DNA of 64,000 nt from Methylobacterium sp. CB376. GTDB lineage: Bacteria; Pseudomonadota; Alphaproteobacteria; Rhizobiales; Beijerinckiaceae. How positions within the stretch are numbered: position 1 is the stretch's first letter; each line of letters begins with the position of its first letter. A program made the position numbers and the translations under genes. The DNA is taken from contig NZ_CP121648.1 of assembly GCF_029714205.1 (NCBI RefSeq), forward strand, positions 6,388,501 through 6,452,500. Reading direction: 5' to 3'. The notes under the pieces are model-generated. The model ran no database searches and was not told the DNA's origin. It saw nothing but the letters and a program-made list of their open reading frames with translations. This document shows, piece after piece, positions 40,071 to 48,486 of the stretch.

Positions 40071-40819
40071 CGGATCCGGATCCCCTGCGCCTCAGCGTCG
40101 TGGTCCCGGTGCGCAACGAGGCGGGCAACGTCGCGCCCCTGGTCGCCGAGATCGCGGCGGCCTGCGCCTCCCTGGCGCCCTTCGAGATCATCTACGTGGA
40201 CGACGGCTCGACCGACGGCACGCCGCGGGCGCTCGCGGCGGCGCGGGCGGCGCATCCCGCCCTGCGGGTCCTGCGCCACCGCGAGAGCTGCGGCCAGAGC
40301 GCGGCGGTGCGCACCGGGGTGCGGGCCGCCCGCGGCGACCTCGTCGCGACCCTCGACGGGGACGGGCAGAACGACCCCTCCTTCATCCCCCGCCTCGTCG
40401 CGGCCCTCGACGCGGCCGGGCCGGCGGCCGGGCTCGCCCAGGGGCAGCGGGTCGGGCGCAAGGACGGGCGCCTCAAGAGCCTCCAGTCGCGGATCGCCAA
40501 CGGGGTGCGGGCGGCCGTGCTGCGCGACGCCACCCGCGACACCGGCTGCGGCCTCAAGGTCTTCCGCCGCGCGGTCTACCTCGCCCTGCCGTATTTCGAC
40601 GCGCTGCACCGCTTCATGCCGGCCCTCGTCGCCCGCGAGGGCTTCGCGGTCGTCCACGTCGACGTGGTCGACCGGCCGCGCCTGAGCGGGCGCTCGAATT
40701 ACGGGCTGTTCGACCGGCTCTGGGTCGGCCTGCTCGACCTCGCCGGGGTGTGGTGGCTGATCCGCCGCCGCCGCCGCGTGCCCGTCCTGGCGGGCGGGGC
40801 CGGGCCCGAGGAGGCGTGA
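40067..40819 (+). CDS. Family 2 glycosyltransferase, polyprenyl-phosphate sugar synthase type
   Basis: 250 residues, GTG start overlapping the upstream stop by four bases. GT2 motifs are SVVVPVRNEAGNVAPLV, IIYVDDGSTDGTPRAL (DxSxD-like) and VATLDGDGQNDP (DXD-type metal site), followed by GQRVGRKDGRLKSLQSRIAN and GCGLKVFRR. It resembles ArnC and dolichyl-phosphate mannose synthases but ends without the two C-terminal membrane helices of ArnC. It probably charges undecaprenyl phosphate with the sugar used by the upstream GT-C transferase. Confidence 0.88.
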   Translation: MTDPDPLRLSVVVPVRNEAGNVAPLVAEIAAACASLAPFEIIYVDDGSTDGTPRALAAARAAHPALRVLRHRESCGQSAAVRTGVRAARGDLVATLDGDGQNDPSFIPRLVAALDAAGPAAGLAQGQRVGRKDGRLKSLQSRIANGVRAAVLRDATRDTGCGLKVFRRAVYLALPYFDALHRFMPALVAREGFAVVHVDVVDRPRLSGRSNYGLFDRLWVGLLDLAGVWWLIRRRRRVPVLAGGAGPEEA

Positions 40820-40823
40820 GCGG

Positions 40824-41153
40824 ATGGTCGCCGACATCATGCACGGGCTCTCGGCCTACCTCGCCTCGCTCTTCGCCGGGCCGATCGACGCCGTGGTGCT
40901 GGTGGGGCTGCTCGGGCAGCTCCTGTTCACCGCCCGCTTCCTGGTGCAGTGGATCGCGAGCGAGCGGGCCGGGCGCAGCGTGATCCCGCTCTCGTTCTGG
41001 TTCTTCTCGCTCGGCGGCTCGGCGGTGCTGCTCGGCTACGCCCTCTATCGGCGCGACCCGGTCTTCATCCTCGGCCAGAGCCTCGGCACGGTGATCTACC
41101 TGCGCAATCTCGCGCTGATCTTCCGCGAGCGCCGCCGGGGCGGGCCGGCCTGA
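40824..41153 (+). CDS. LAB_N-domain small membrane protein (flippase-like)
   Basis: 109 residues with about three to four membrane segments and the LAB_N signature LGQLLFTARFLVQWIASERAG, SVIPLSFWFFSLGGS. The domain is named from the N-terminus of some lipid-A-disaccharide synthases and resembles small multidrug/ArnE-type carriers. It starts five bases after the GT2 stop. In this context it could carry the polyprenyl-phosphate sugar across the inner membrane; that role is inferred. Confidence 0.82.
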   Translation: MVADIMHGLSAYLASLFAGPIDAVVLVGLLGQLLFTARFLVQWIASERAGRSVIPLSFWFFSLGGSAVLLGYALYRRDPVFILGQSLGTVIYLRNLALIFRERRRGGPA

Positions 41154-41154
41154 G

Positions 41155-41184
41155 CCGGGCGGGTCTGGGCCGGGCGGGTCTGGG
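41155..41184. repeat. 15-bp tandem duplication
   Basis: CCGGGCGGGTCTGGG twice in a row directly after the LAB_N gene, in the spacer before the DUF302 gene. Confidence 0.75.
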
Positions 41185-41256
41185 CCCCGCATTTTGGATT
41201 TCGGCCGAAAGACGCTATGCGGTCCGCCTCACAGCCGCAGCGGGATCGCCCTCCGC

Positions 41257-41865
41257 ATGGCCCGGTCCCTCGCGCCCCTGATCCTCGCCGCCCTCGCCGG
41301 ACCGGCCCTCGCCGAGGGCTTGGCTCTCCCGGCGGGCAGCGCCCTCCCGGCGGGCGCGGCCCTCGCCGGGGCCGGAGGCCTATCCGAGGCGGGAAGCCTC
41401 CGCGAGGCCGGAAGCCTCCCCGAGGCCGGAGGCCTCCGGGGGAGTCGGACGATCTGCCGCGATCCCGGCACCGCGCCGCCCGCCCCCGGGATGGACGAGG
41501 GCCTCGTGAGCGTGTCGAGCCCCGTCTCCGTGGGCGAGACGGTGGCGCGCCTGCGCGCCGCGATCCGGGCGCTCGGCGGCAAGGTCTTTGCCGAGATCGA
41601 TCACGGCGGCGGCAGCCCCCGTCGCCCGGCCTGGCTGATCCTGTTCGCGCAGGCCCGCGCCAGCGCGCCGCTGCTGCGGGCCGCGCCGAGTGCCGGCCTC
41701 GACCTGCCGCTGCGCGTCCTGGTCTGGGAGGATGCCGCCGGGCGGGTGCGGGCGACCTCCACCGACCCGGCCTGGCTCGCACGGCGCTACGGGCTCGATC
41801 CGGACGGCCCCCCGATGCGGGGCACGCGCGAGGCCATCGCCCGGGTTCTCGCCGCGGCCCGGTAG
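41257..41865 (+). CDS. Secreted DUF302-domain protein
   Basis: 202 residues from ATG 41257. A signal peptide (ARSLAPLILAALAGPALAEG) is followed by a low-complexity linker with LPAGSA/LPAGAA and then GGLSEA, GSLREA, GSLPEA repeats encoded by 18-bp DNA repeats (41374-41440). The C-terminal half is a DUF302 domain (SPVSVGETVARLRAAIRALG, KVFAEIDHGG, LRVLVWEDAAGRVRATSTDP, WLARRYGL). DUF302 proteins form small alpha/beta folds of unknown function in the envelope or cytosol. Confidence 0.8.
   Translation: MARSLAPLILAALAGPALAEGLALPAGSALPAGAALAGAGGLSEAGSLREAGSLPEAGGLRGSRTICRDPGTAPPAPGMDEGLVSVSSPVSVGETVARLRAAIRALGGKVFAEIDHGGGSPRRPAWLILFAQARASAPLLRAAPSAGLDLPLRVLVWEDAAGRVRATSTDPAWLARRYGLDPDGPPMRGTREAIARVLAAAR
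41374..41440. repeat. 18-bp tandem repeat in the DUF302 gene
   Basis: Units at 41374-41391, 41392-41409 and 41410-41427, plus a decayed fourth, of the form GGAAGCCTCCGCGAGGCC. Each unit is itself nearly palindromic (GGCCTC/GAGGCC) and encodes a six-residue G(S/G)L-EA block. Confidence 0.75.
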
Positions 41866-41958
41866 CCGTTTCGGCCCGGAGCGGCCCAGACCAGCGTGAC
41901 AGGGGCTTGTGCAGCCTGCCCGATTCCGCTTTGGCTGGACGGGGAGGATGCCCGCCGG

Positions 41959-42555
41959 ATGACCGAACAACCGCCCTTCTACGACGACCTCTCGGCCTGC
42001 CTCGCCGAGGCGTGGCGGAGGCTCGCGGAGGGCGCGGCGAACCGGCGCGGGGCCTTCCACACGCCCACCGTCGCGACCGTGGGCCTCGACGGGGCGCCGC
42101 GCCTGCGCACGGTGGTGCTGCGGGGGGCCGACCCGGCCGGGCGGCGGCTGCGCTTCCACACCGACCGGCGCGCCGCCAAGGTGGCGGAGATCGCCCGGGA
42201 GCCGCGGGTGGCGCTCCACGCCTACGAGCCCACCGCCAAGATCCAGCTGCGCCTCGACGGGCTCGCGGCGGTGCACGCGGAGGGCCCCGTGGTCGAGGGC
42301 GCCTGGGAGGCGGCCCTGCCGATGAGCCGGGTCTGCTACGGGATCGCCCCGGGGCCCGGGACGCCGATCCCGCGGGCCGACGCCTACGCGCTGCCGCCCG
42401 ACGAGGAGGCGGCGCGGGGCGACCGCGCGAATTTCCGGGTCGTCCTCGTCACCGTGGCGCGGATGGAGTTCCTGTACCTCTCCGCCGAGGGCCACCGCCG
42501 CGCGCGCTTCTCCTGGGAGGGCGACGCGATGACGGCGACCTGGCTCGCGCCCTGA
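41959..42555 (+). CDS. Pyridoxamine 5'-phosphate oxidase-like FMN-binding protein
   Basis: 198 residues of the PNPOx-like split-barrel family: GAFHTPTVATVGLDGAPRLR, TVVLRGADPAGRRLRFHTDR (FMN phosphate-binding Arg/Ser region), AAKVAEIAREPRVALHAYEP and a C-terminal RARFSWEGD. It is close in layout to PdxH but lacks the PdxH C-terminal dimerisation signature, so it may be a general flavin reductase or heme-utilisation-like protein. The ATG at 41959 is preferred; an in-frame GTG at 41896 exists. It is convergent with metC. Confidence 0.8.
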   Translation: MTEQPPFYDDLSACLAEAWRRLAEGAANRRGAFHTPTVATVGLDGAPRLRTVVLRGADPAGRRLRFHTDRRAAKVAEIAREPRVALHAYEPTAKIQLRLDGLAAVHAEGPVVEGAWEAALPMSRVCYGIAPGPGTPIPRADAYALPPDEEAARGDRANFRVVLVTVARMEFLYLSAEGHRRARFSWEGDAMTATWLAP

Positions 42556-42565
42556 GGCCGGCGCT

Positions 42566-43753
42566 TCACCCGGCCGCCCGCAGCCGCGCGAAGCCCGCCT
42601 CCAGGTCCCGCTTGAGGTCGTCGAGATCCTCGAAGCCGATGTGGAAGCGCAGGCCCGGGCCGCCGGGCTCCCAGGCGGTGGCGGTGCGGTAGGTCCGGCA
42701 GTCGAACGGGATCACGAGGCTCTCGAAGCCGCCCCAGGAGAAGCCCATCCCGAAGAGTTCGAGCCCGTCCAGCATCGCCGCCACGGCCGCCTCCGAGCAG
42801 GGTTTCAGGATCACCGAGAACAGGCCCGAGGCGCCCTTGAAGTCGCGCGCGAACAGCGCGTGGCCGGGATCCTCCGGCAGGGCCGGGTGCAGCACCCGCA
42901 GCACCTCGGGGCGGTCCTTGAGCCACTCCGCCATGGCGAGCGCCTGGCGCCCGTGCTCGGCGAGGCGCAGCGGCAGGCTGCGCAGCCCGCGCAGGGCCAG
43001 GAAGACGTCCTCCGGGCCGGCGCACATGGCGAAGAGCGAGAAGGTCTGCTTCAGGGCCGGCCAGTAGCGCGCATTGGCGGAGGTGAGGCCGAGCAGCAGG
43101 TCCGAGCCCCCCGACAGGTACTTGGTGCCCGCCTCGATGGCGATGTCGACGCCGCGCGCGTGCGGCGGGAAGAGCAGGGGGGTCGCCCAGGTATTGTCCA
43201 TCAGCACGCAGGCGCCCCGCGCATGCGCCACCTCGGCGATGGCCGGGATGTCCTGCATCTCGAAGCTCTGCGAGCCTGGCGCCTCGGTGAGCACCGCCGC
43301 CGTGTTGTCCCGCATCAGCCCGGCGAGGCCCGCCCCGAGGGTCGGGTCGTAATAGGTCGTCTCGACCCCGAACCGGGCCAGGAACCCGTCGCAGAAGGCG
43401 CGGGTCGGCCGGTAGACGGAATCCGTCACCAGGAGGTGGTCCCCGGCCTTCAGGCAGGCCAGCAGCCCGACCGTCACGGCCGCGAGGCCCGAGGGGGTGA
43501 GCACCGTGCCGGCCGCGCCCGCGAGCTCCGTCCAGGCCTGCTCCAGCGCCCGCGTGGTCGGGGTGCCGGCCGTCCCGTAGGTGTACTCCGCCCGCCGGTG
43601 CTGCAGGGCATCGTAGCTCTCGTAGAGCACGGTCGAGCCGCGATAGATCGGCGTGTTCACGAAACCGTGCTGGCGCGAGGGGTCGCGGCCCGCATGGACG
43701 AGACGGGTGCGCTCGGCGAGGCGGCTCGGGTCGCGGGGGGGCGTGATGCTCAT
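42566..43753 (-). CDS. metC: Cystathionine beta-lyase (PLP-dependent)
   Basis: 395-residue Cys/Met metabolism PLP enzyme that cleaves cystathionine to homocysteine, pyruvate and ammonia. The PLP lysine lies in GTKYLSGGSDLLLG. The substrate and cofactor motifs TYGTAGTPTTRALEQ, LTPSGLAAVTVGLLA and DNTWATPLLF, and the ending FSWGGFESL, are MetC-type. It is divergent from aapJ by 239 bases; in Rhizobiales metC often lies next to the aap operon. Confidence 0.9.
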   Translation of the reverse strand: MSITPPRDPSRLAERTRLVHAGRDPSRQHGFVNTPIYRGSTVLYESYDALQHRRAEYTYGTAGTPTTRALEQAWTELAGAAGTVLTPSGLAAVTVGLLACLKAGDHLLVTDSVYRPTRAFCDGFLARFGVETTYYDPTLGAGLAGLMRDNTAAVLTEAPGSQSFEMQDIPAIAEVAHARGACVLMDNTWATPLLFPPHARGVDIAIEAGTKYLSGGSDLLLGLTSANARYWPALKQTFSLFAMCAGPEDVFLALRGLRSLPLRLAEHGRQALAMAEWLKDRPEVLRVLHPALPEDPGHALFARDFKGASGLFSVILKPCSEAAVAAMLDGLELFGMGFSWGGFESLVIPFDCRTYRTATAWEPGGPGLRFHIGFEDLDDLKRDLEAGFARLRAAG

Positions 43754-43992
43754 CGGACCTCGGGGTCGGCAGGAGACCGCGACCCAAACCGGCGCGCCGG
43801 CCCGCGTCAAGCCGGCCCGCGCCACCGCCGAGCGGTTGTGCAACCTCTTGACCGGACAGCGAGCTTCGCCTCGAATGCCGGTTGCCGAGGCAGGATCTCG
43901 GTTTGGGCAGGATCCTTGCTTGGGCAGGCACGGCGCAGGACCGGCCGCCTCCCGGCGCAACCGGCCGCGCTCACGAGACAGACGGGGATCGG

Positions 43993-45015
43993 ATGAAGAG
44001 GATCATTGCGGCGCTCGCCCTGACGGCGAGCGTCTGCCTGACCGCCGGGGCCGCGCAGGCCCAGGCCACGCTCGCCAGCATCAAGCAGAAAGGGTTCATC
44101 GCCTGCGGCTCGAATCCGGGCCTGGCGGGTTTCGGCGTGCCGGACGCGCAGGGGCGCTGGACCGGCCTCGACGTTGATTTCTGCCGCGCCCTCGCGGCGG
44201 CGGTCTTCAACGACACCACCAAGGTCCGCTTCATCCCGCTCTCCGCCAAGGACCGCTTCACGGCGCTCCAGTCGGGCGAGGTGGACGTGCTGTCGCGCAA
44301 CACCACCTGGACCATGTCCCGCGACACCGCCCTCGGGCTCGATTTCCCGGCCGTCAACTTCTACGACGGCCAGGGCTTCATGGTGAAGAAGAAGCTCGGC
44401 GTCACCTCGGCCAAGCAGCTCGACGGCGCCTCGATCTGCACCCAGCAGGGCACCACGACCGAGCTCAACCTCGCCGACTATTTCCGCGCCAACAAGCTCA
44501 AATACGAGGTGGTGGCCTTCGCGACCTCGGACGAAACCTTCAAGGCCTACGATTCCGGGCGCTGCGACGCCTTCACCACCGACGCGTCCGGCCTCTACGC
44601 CGAGCGCCTGCGGGCCGCGAACCCGGACGACAACATCGTGCTGCCGGAGGTGATCTCCAAGGAGCCGCTCGGGCCGGCGGTGCGCCACGGCGATTCGCAA
44701 TGGGCCGACATCGTCCGCTGGACCCACTACGCGATGCTGAACGCCGAGGAGGCCGGCATCACCCAGGCCAACGTCGACCAGATGGTCAAGGCGACGGACA
44801 ACCCGGACGTCAAGCGCATCCTCGGCACCGAGGGCAAGTTCGGCGAGGGCATCGGCCTCAGCAACGACTGGGCCTACCGGATCATCAAGCTCGTCGGCAA
44901 TTACGGCGAGGTGTTCGAGCGCAACGTCGGCCAGGGCTCGCCGCTGAAGATCCAGCGCGGGGTGAACGCCCTGTGGTCGAAGGGCGGCCTGCAATACGGC
45001 CCGCCGATCCGCTGA
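43993..45015 (+). CDS. aapJ: General L-amino acid ABC transporter, periplasmic binding protein
   Basis: 340 residues with a signal peptide (MKRIIAALALTASVCLTAGA, cleavage near AQA-QA). Mature motifs include GFIACGSNPGLAGFGVPDAQ, DVDFCRALAAAVF, and SRNTTWTMSRDTALGLDF. These match AapJ/BztA, which binds a broad range of L-amino acids in rhizobia. It is the first gene of aapJQMP. A TTGACC at 43849 could belong to its promoter, but this is not certain. Confidence 0.94.
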   Translation: MKRIIAALALTASVCLTAGAAQAQATLASIKQKGFIACGSNPGLAGFGVPDAQGRWTGLDVDFCRALAAAVFNDTTKVRFIPLSAKDRFTALQSGEVDVLSRNTTWTMSRDTALGLDFPAVNFYDGQGFMVKKKLGVTSAKQLDGASICTQQGTTTELNLADYFRANKLKYEVVAFATSDETFKAYDSGRCDAFTTDASGLYAERLRAANPDDNIVLPEVISKEPLGPAVRHGDSQWADIVRWTHYAMLNAEEAGITQANVDQMVKATDNPDVKRILGTEGKFGEGIGLSNDWAYRIIKLVGNYGEVFERNVGQGSPLKIQRGVNALWSKGGLQYGPPIR

Positions 45016-45070
45016 CCGGACGGCGCGGGCTCCCTCGGGGAGCCCGCGCCACCCCGCCGACCCCCGCACG

Positions 45071-45096
45071 CCAGACCTGCCCGCCAGACCTGCCCG
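45071..45096. repeat. 13-bp tandem duplication before aapQ
   Basis: CCAGACCTGCCCG repeated at 45071-45083 and 45084-45096, with a partial third copy running into the aapQ ribosome site (AGAAGG). Confidence 0.75.
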
Positions 45097-45113
45097 CCAG
45101 AAGGTCAGCTCCC

Positions 45114-46316
45114 TTGCCGAACACCTCCCCGGCCTCCGGCCCGCCGCGCGTCTCGCCGCTGAACGACCCGAAGGTCCGCGGCGCGGCCTACCAGATCCTG
45201 CTCCTGCTGGGGATCGGCCTCGTCGCCTGGATGGCGATCAGCAACGCGGCCGAGAACCTGCGCAACGCCCGCATCGCCTCGGGCTTCGGCTTCCTCGGCA
45301 ACACCGCGGGCTTCGACGTCAGCCAGGCGCTGGTCCCCTTCGCGGCGGCGACCTCGACCTACGGCGCCGCCTTCGTGGTCGGGCTGCTCAACACGCTGCT
45401 GGTCGCCGTCATCGGCATCGCGGTCGCCACGGTGCTGGGCTTCCTGATCGGCGTCGCCCGGCTCTCGCCGAACTGGATGCTCGCCAAGCTCGCCACGGTC
45501 TACGTCGAGGTCGTGCGCAACATCCCGCTCCTGCTCCAGCTCCTGTTCTGGTACGTGGCGGTGCTGGCGGCCCTGCCGGGGGCGCGGGACTCGCTCGCCT
45601 TCCCGGGCTCGGTCTTCCTCAACCAGCGCGGGCTCTACGTGCCCAAGCCGATCCTGGCGGCGGATGCCTGGGCGATCCCGGCCGCCTTCGGGATCGGGGT
45701 CGCGGCGGCGCTCGCCTACCGGTTCAGGGCGCGGCGGGAGCAGGCCCGCACGGGCCGGCAGGCGCCGGTCGGCCTCGTCGGCCTCGCCCTGGTGCTCGGC
45801 CTGCCGCTCCTCGCCTGGGCGGGGCTGGCGCTCGCCGGCCTGAGCCCCGTGACCGTCGAACTGCCCGTCAAGGGCACCTTCAACCTGCGCGGCGGGCTGC
45901 AGCTCTTCCCCGAATTCGTCGCCCTCGTCCTGGGGCTCAGCATCTACACGGCGGCCTTCATCGCCGAGGTGGTGCGCTCGGGCATCCAGGCGGTGGCGAA
46001 GGGCCAGACCGAGGCCGCGCGGGCGCTCGGCCTGCGCCCCGGCCCGACCCTGCGCCTCGTCGTGATCCCGCAGGCGATGCGGGTCATCGTGCCGCCGCTG
46101 ACCAGCCAGTACCTCAACCTGACCAAGAATTCGTCGCTCGCCGTCGCCATCGGCTACCCGGACCTCGTCCAGGTCTTCATGGGCACGGTCCTCAACCAGA
46201 CCGGCCAGGCGGTCGAGGTGGTGGCGATCACCATGGCGGTCTACCTGACGATCAGCCTCGTCACCGCCACGGGCATGAACCTCTACAACCGGCGCGTCGC
46301 GCTGATCGAGCGGTGA
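45114..46316 (+). CDS. aapQ: General L-amino acid ABC transporter permease AapQ
   Basis: 400 residues, with a TTG start (LPNTSPASGPPRVSPLNDPK) chosen because no ATG lies before the first membrane segment and an AGAAGG site precedes it. About eight membrane helices are seen. The permease signature is KGQTEAARALGLRPGPTLRLVVIPQAMRVI (EAA loop). Together with AapM it forms the membrane channel. Its N-terminal region has the long periplasmic insert typical of AapQ/BztB. Confidence 0.9.
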   Translation: MPNTSPASGPPRVSPLNDPKVRGAAYQILLLLGIGLVAWMAISNAAENLRNARIASGFGFLGNTAGFDVSQALVPFAAATSTYGAAFVVGLLNTLLVAVIGIAVATVLGFLIGVARLSPNWMLAKLATVYVEVVRNIPLLLQLLFWYVAVLAALPGARDSLAFPGSVFLNQRGLYVPKPILAADAWAIPAAFGIGVAAALAYRFRARREQARTGRQAPVGLVGLALVLGLPLLAWAGLALAGLSPVTVELPVKGTFNLRGGLQLFPEFVALVLGLSIYTAAFIAEVVRSGIQAVAKGQTEAARALGLRPGPTLRLVVIPQAMRVIVPPLTSQYLNLTKNSSLAVAIGYPDLVQVFMGTVLNQTGQAVEVVAITMAVYLTISLVTATGMNLYNRRVALIER

Positions 46317-46323
46317 GGCCAGC

Positions 46324-47481
46324 ATGACCGCCGGACCCCAGACCCTTCCGCTGAGCTACATCCGCCGGGAGCCGATCCCGCCCGCTCCGGCCCCGGCCCT
46401 GGTCAGCGGGCCCCTCGCCTGGGCGCGGGCGAACCTGTTCTCGAGCCCCGTCAACACGGCGCTGACGCTGCTCGCCCTCGTCATCGTCGTGCTGGTCGTG
46501 CCCCCGCTGCTGCGCTTCCTCGTCCTCGACGCGGTCTTCACCGGCGAGAACCGGGATGCCTGCCGGCCCGAGGTGCTGGGCCGCCCGGTCGGGGCCTGCT
46601 GGGCCTTCGTGGCGCAGAAGATCAACTACTTCGTCTACGGCTCCTACCCGATCGAGGCGCGCTGGCGGGTGAACGTCTTCTTCGCCATGGCGGCGCTGGG
46701 CGTGGGCTGGCTGCTCTGGCTCGACGCGCCGCGGCGCGACCTCGGCGCCGCCTACTTCTTCGTCGTCTTCCCGCTCGCCGCCTACGCGCTGCTCTCGGGC
46801 TTCCCCCTGGTCGGGATCGAGACGGTGCCGACCTCGCTGTGGGGCGGCATGCTGGTGACGATCGTGGTCTCGCTCGTGGGCATCGTCGCCTCGCTGCCGC
46901 TCGGCATCCTGCTCGCCCTCGGGCGGCGCTCGCGGCTGCCGATCGTGCGGCTCGCCTGCGTGATCTTCATCGAGTTCTGGCGCGGCGTGCCGCTGATCAC
47001 CGTGCTGTTCATGGCCAACGTGATGCTGCCGCTCTTCCTGCCCGGCGACATCACGGTGGACCGGCTGCTGCGCCCGCTGATCGGCGTCGCCCTGTTCTCG
47101 GCCGCCTACATGGCCGAGGTGGTGCGCGGCGGGCTGCAGGCCATCCCCAAGGGCCAGACCGAGGGGGCGAACTCGCTCGGCCTCAGCTACTGGCAGGGCA
47201 TGCGCCTCGTGATCCTGCCCCAGGCCCTGCGCATCGTCATCCCGGGCATCGTCAACAGCTTCATCGCCCTGTTCAAGGACACGACGCTGGTCTCGATCGT
47301 CGGCATCTTCGACTTCATCCGCACGATCGAATCCGCCCGCATCGATCCGAACTGGGCCGCCCCGACCGTGGTCACGACCGGCTACGCCTTCGCGGCCCTG
47401 TTCTACTTCGTCTTCTGCTTCGGCATGTCGCGCTACGCGCTGTTCGTGGAGCGCCGGCTCGCCGCCGGCCAGACACGGTGA
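46324..47481 (+). CDS. aapM: General L-amino acid ABC transporter permease AapM
   Basis: 385 residues, second permease. The N-terminus LPLSYIRREPIPPAPAP and the EAA loop KGQTEGANSLGLSYWQGMRLVILPQALRI match AapM/BztC. A loop with ENRDACRPEVLGRPVGACWA is also typical. It starts seven bases after aapQ and is followed by aapP after 21 bases. Confidence 0.93.
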   Translation: MTAGPQTLPLSYIRREPIPPAPAPALVSGPLAWARANLFSSPVNTALTLLALVIVVLVVPPLLRFLVLDAVFTGENRDACRPEVLGRPVGACWAFVAQKINYFVYGSYPIEARWRVNVFFAMAALGVGWLLWLDAPRRDLGAAYFFVVFPLAAYALLSGFPLVGIETVPTSLWGGMLVTIVVSLVGIVASLPLGILLALGRRSRLPIVRLACVIFIEFWRGVPLITVLFMANVMLPLFLPGDITVDRLLRPLIGVALFSAAYMAEVVRGGLQAIPKGQTEGANSLGLSYWQGMRLVILPQALRIVIPGIVNSFIALFKDTTLVSIVGIFDFIRTIESARIDPNWAAPTVVTTGYAFAALFYFVFCFGMSRYALFVERRLAAGQTR

Positions 47482-47502
47482 TCCCCAGAGAACGGTGACC
47501 CC

Positions 47503-48324
47503 ATGACCGCATCGCCCTCCGCTCCCGTCCTCCCGGAGATCGATCCGGACCTCGCGCCCGCCAACACCTCCGCGACCCGCCTCGCCTCGGCCCCGGTGGC
47601 GGTGACGCTGGAGCGCGTGAACAAGTGGTACGGCGCCTTCCACGTCCTGCGCGACATCGACCTCACCGTGCGCCGGGGCGAGCGCATCGTCGTCTGCGGC
47701 CCGTCCGGCTCCGGCAAGTCGACCATGATCCGCTGCATCAACCGCCTGGAGGAGCATCAATCCGGCCGCATCGTGGTGGACGGGGTCGAGCTCACCAACG
47801 ACCTCAAGCGGATCGACGAGATCCGGCGCGAGGTCGGCATGGTCTTCCAGCACTTCAACCTGTTCCCGCACCTGACGGTGCTGGAGAATTGCACGCTCGC
47901 CCCGATCTGGGTGAAGAAGATGGCGAAGGCCGAGGCCGAGGCGGTCGCCATGCGCTACCTCACCCGGGTCAAGATCCCCAACCAGGCCCACAAGTATCCC
48001 GGCCAGCTCTCGGGCGGGCAGCAGCAGCGGGTGGCGATCGCCCGCTCGCTCTGCATGAGCCCGAAGATCATGCTGTTCGACGAGCCCACCTCCGCCCTCG
48101 ACCCCGAGATGGTGAAGGAGGTGCTCGATACCATGGTGGGCCTCGCCGACGAGGGCATGACCATGCTGTGCGTGACCCACGAGATGGGCTTCGCCCGGCA
48201 GGTCGCCGACCGGGTGATCTTCATGGACGAGGGCCAGATCGTCGAGGTGAACACCCCCGACGCCTTCTTCCGCGCGCCCCAGCACGAGCGCACGAAGCTG
48301 TTCCTGAGCCAGATCCTGCACTGA
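47503..48324 (+). CDS. aapP: General L-amino acid ABC transporter ATP-binding protein
   Basis: 273-residue ATPase with Walker [11 protein letters not shown]-loop [17 protein letters not shown], signature [16 protein letters not shown], Walker [17 protein letters not shown] and H-loop CVTHEMGFA. It energises the AapJQMP uptake system. The TGA stop (48322-48324) is the opening of a dispersed repeat, so the repeat forms the end of the operon. Confidence 0.95.
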   Translation: MTASPSAPVLPEIDPDLAPANTSATRLASAPVAVTLERVNKWYGAFHVLRDIDLTVRRGERIVVCGPSGSGKSTMIRCINRLEEHQSGRIVVDGVELTNDLKRIDEIRREVGMVFQHFNLFPHLTVLENCTLAPIWVKKMAKAEAEAVAMRYLTRVKIPNQAHKYPGQLSGGQQQRVAIARSLCMSPKIMLFDEPTSALDPEMVKEVLDTMVGLADEGMTMLCVTHEMGFARQVADRVIFMDEGQIVEVNTPDAFFRAPQHERTKLFLSQILH

Positions 48325-48425
48325 TCCGGGATCCGGTTGATCCAAGCGGATCCCGGATCACGCGCCCGCGCGGCGCGTGAGCGAAGCCCGGATCCGCCAT
48401 CCCGAAGGGATCACGCGGATGCGGG
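48322..48425 (+). repeat. Dispersed repeat, copy 5, with hairpin
   Basis: Starts at the aapP stop codon. GATCCGGGATCCGGTT (48323-48338) pairs with AAGCGGATCCCGGATC (48344-48359) with one mismatch. The CCCGCGCGGCGCGTGAGCGA module and ATCCGCCATCCCGAAGGGAT follow, ending at GCGGATGCGG. It separates aapP from the convergent sseA. Confidence 0.85.
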
Positions 48426-48486
48426 GCGGGATCGCGACGGCGCATCGGTTCGCCGCCGAGCCGGGGGCTCCCTGCGGCGGGAAGGC

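Noticed and set aside
43840..43990. Promoter for aapJ with TTGACC at 43849
   Set aside because: The matching -10 (TCGAAT) is poor and the spacing fit could be chance, so it was not listed as a feature.
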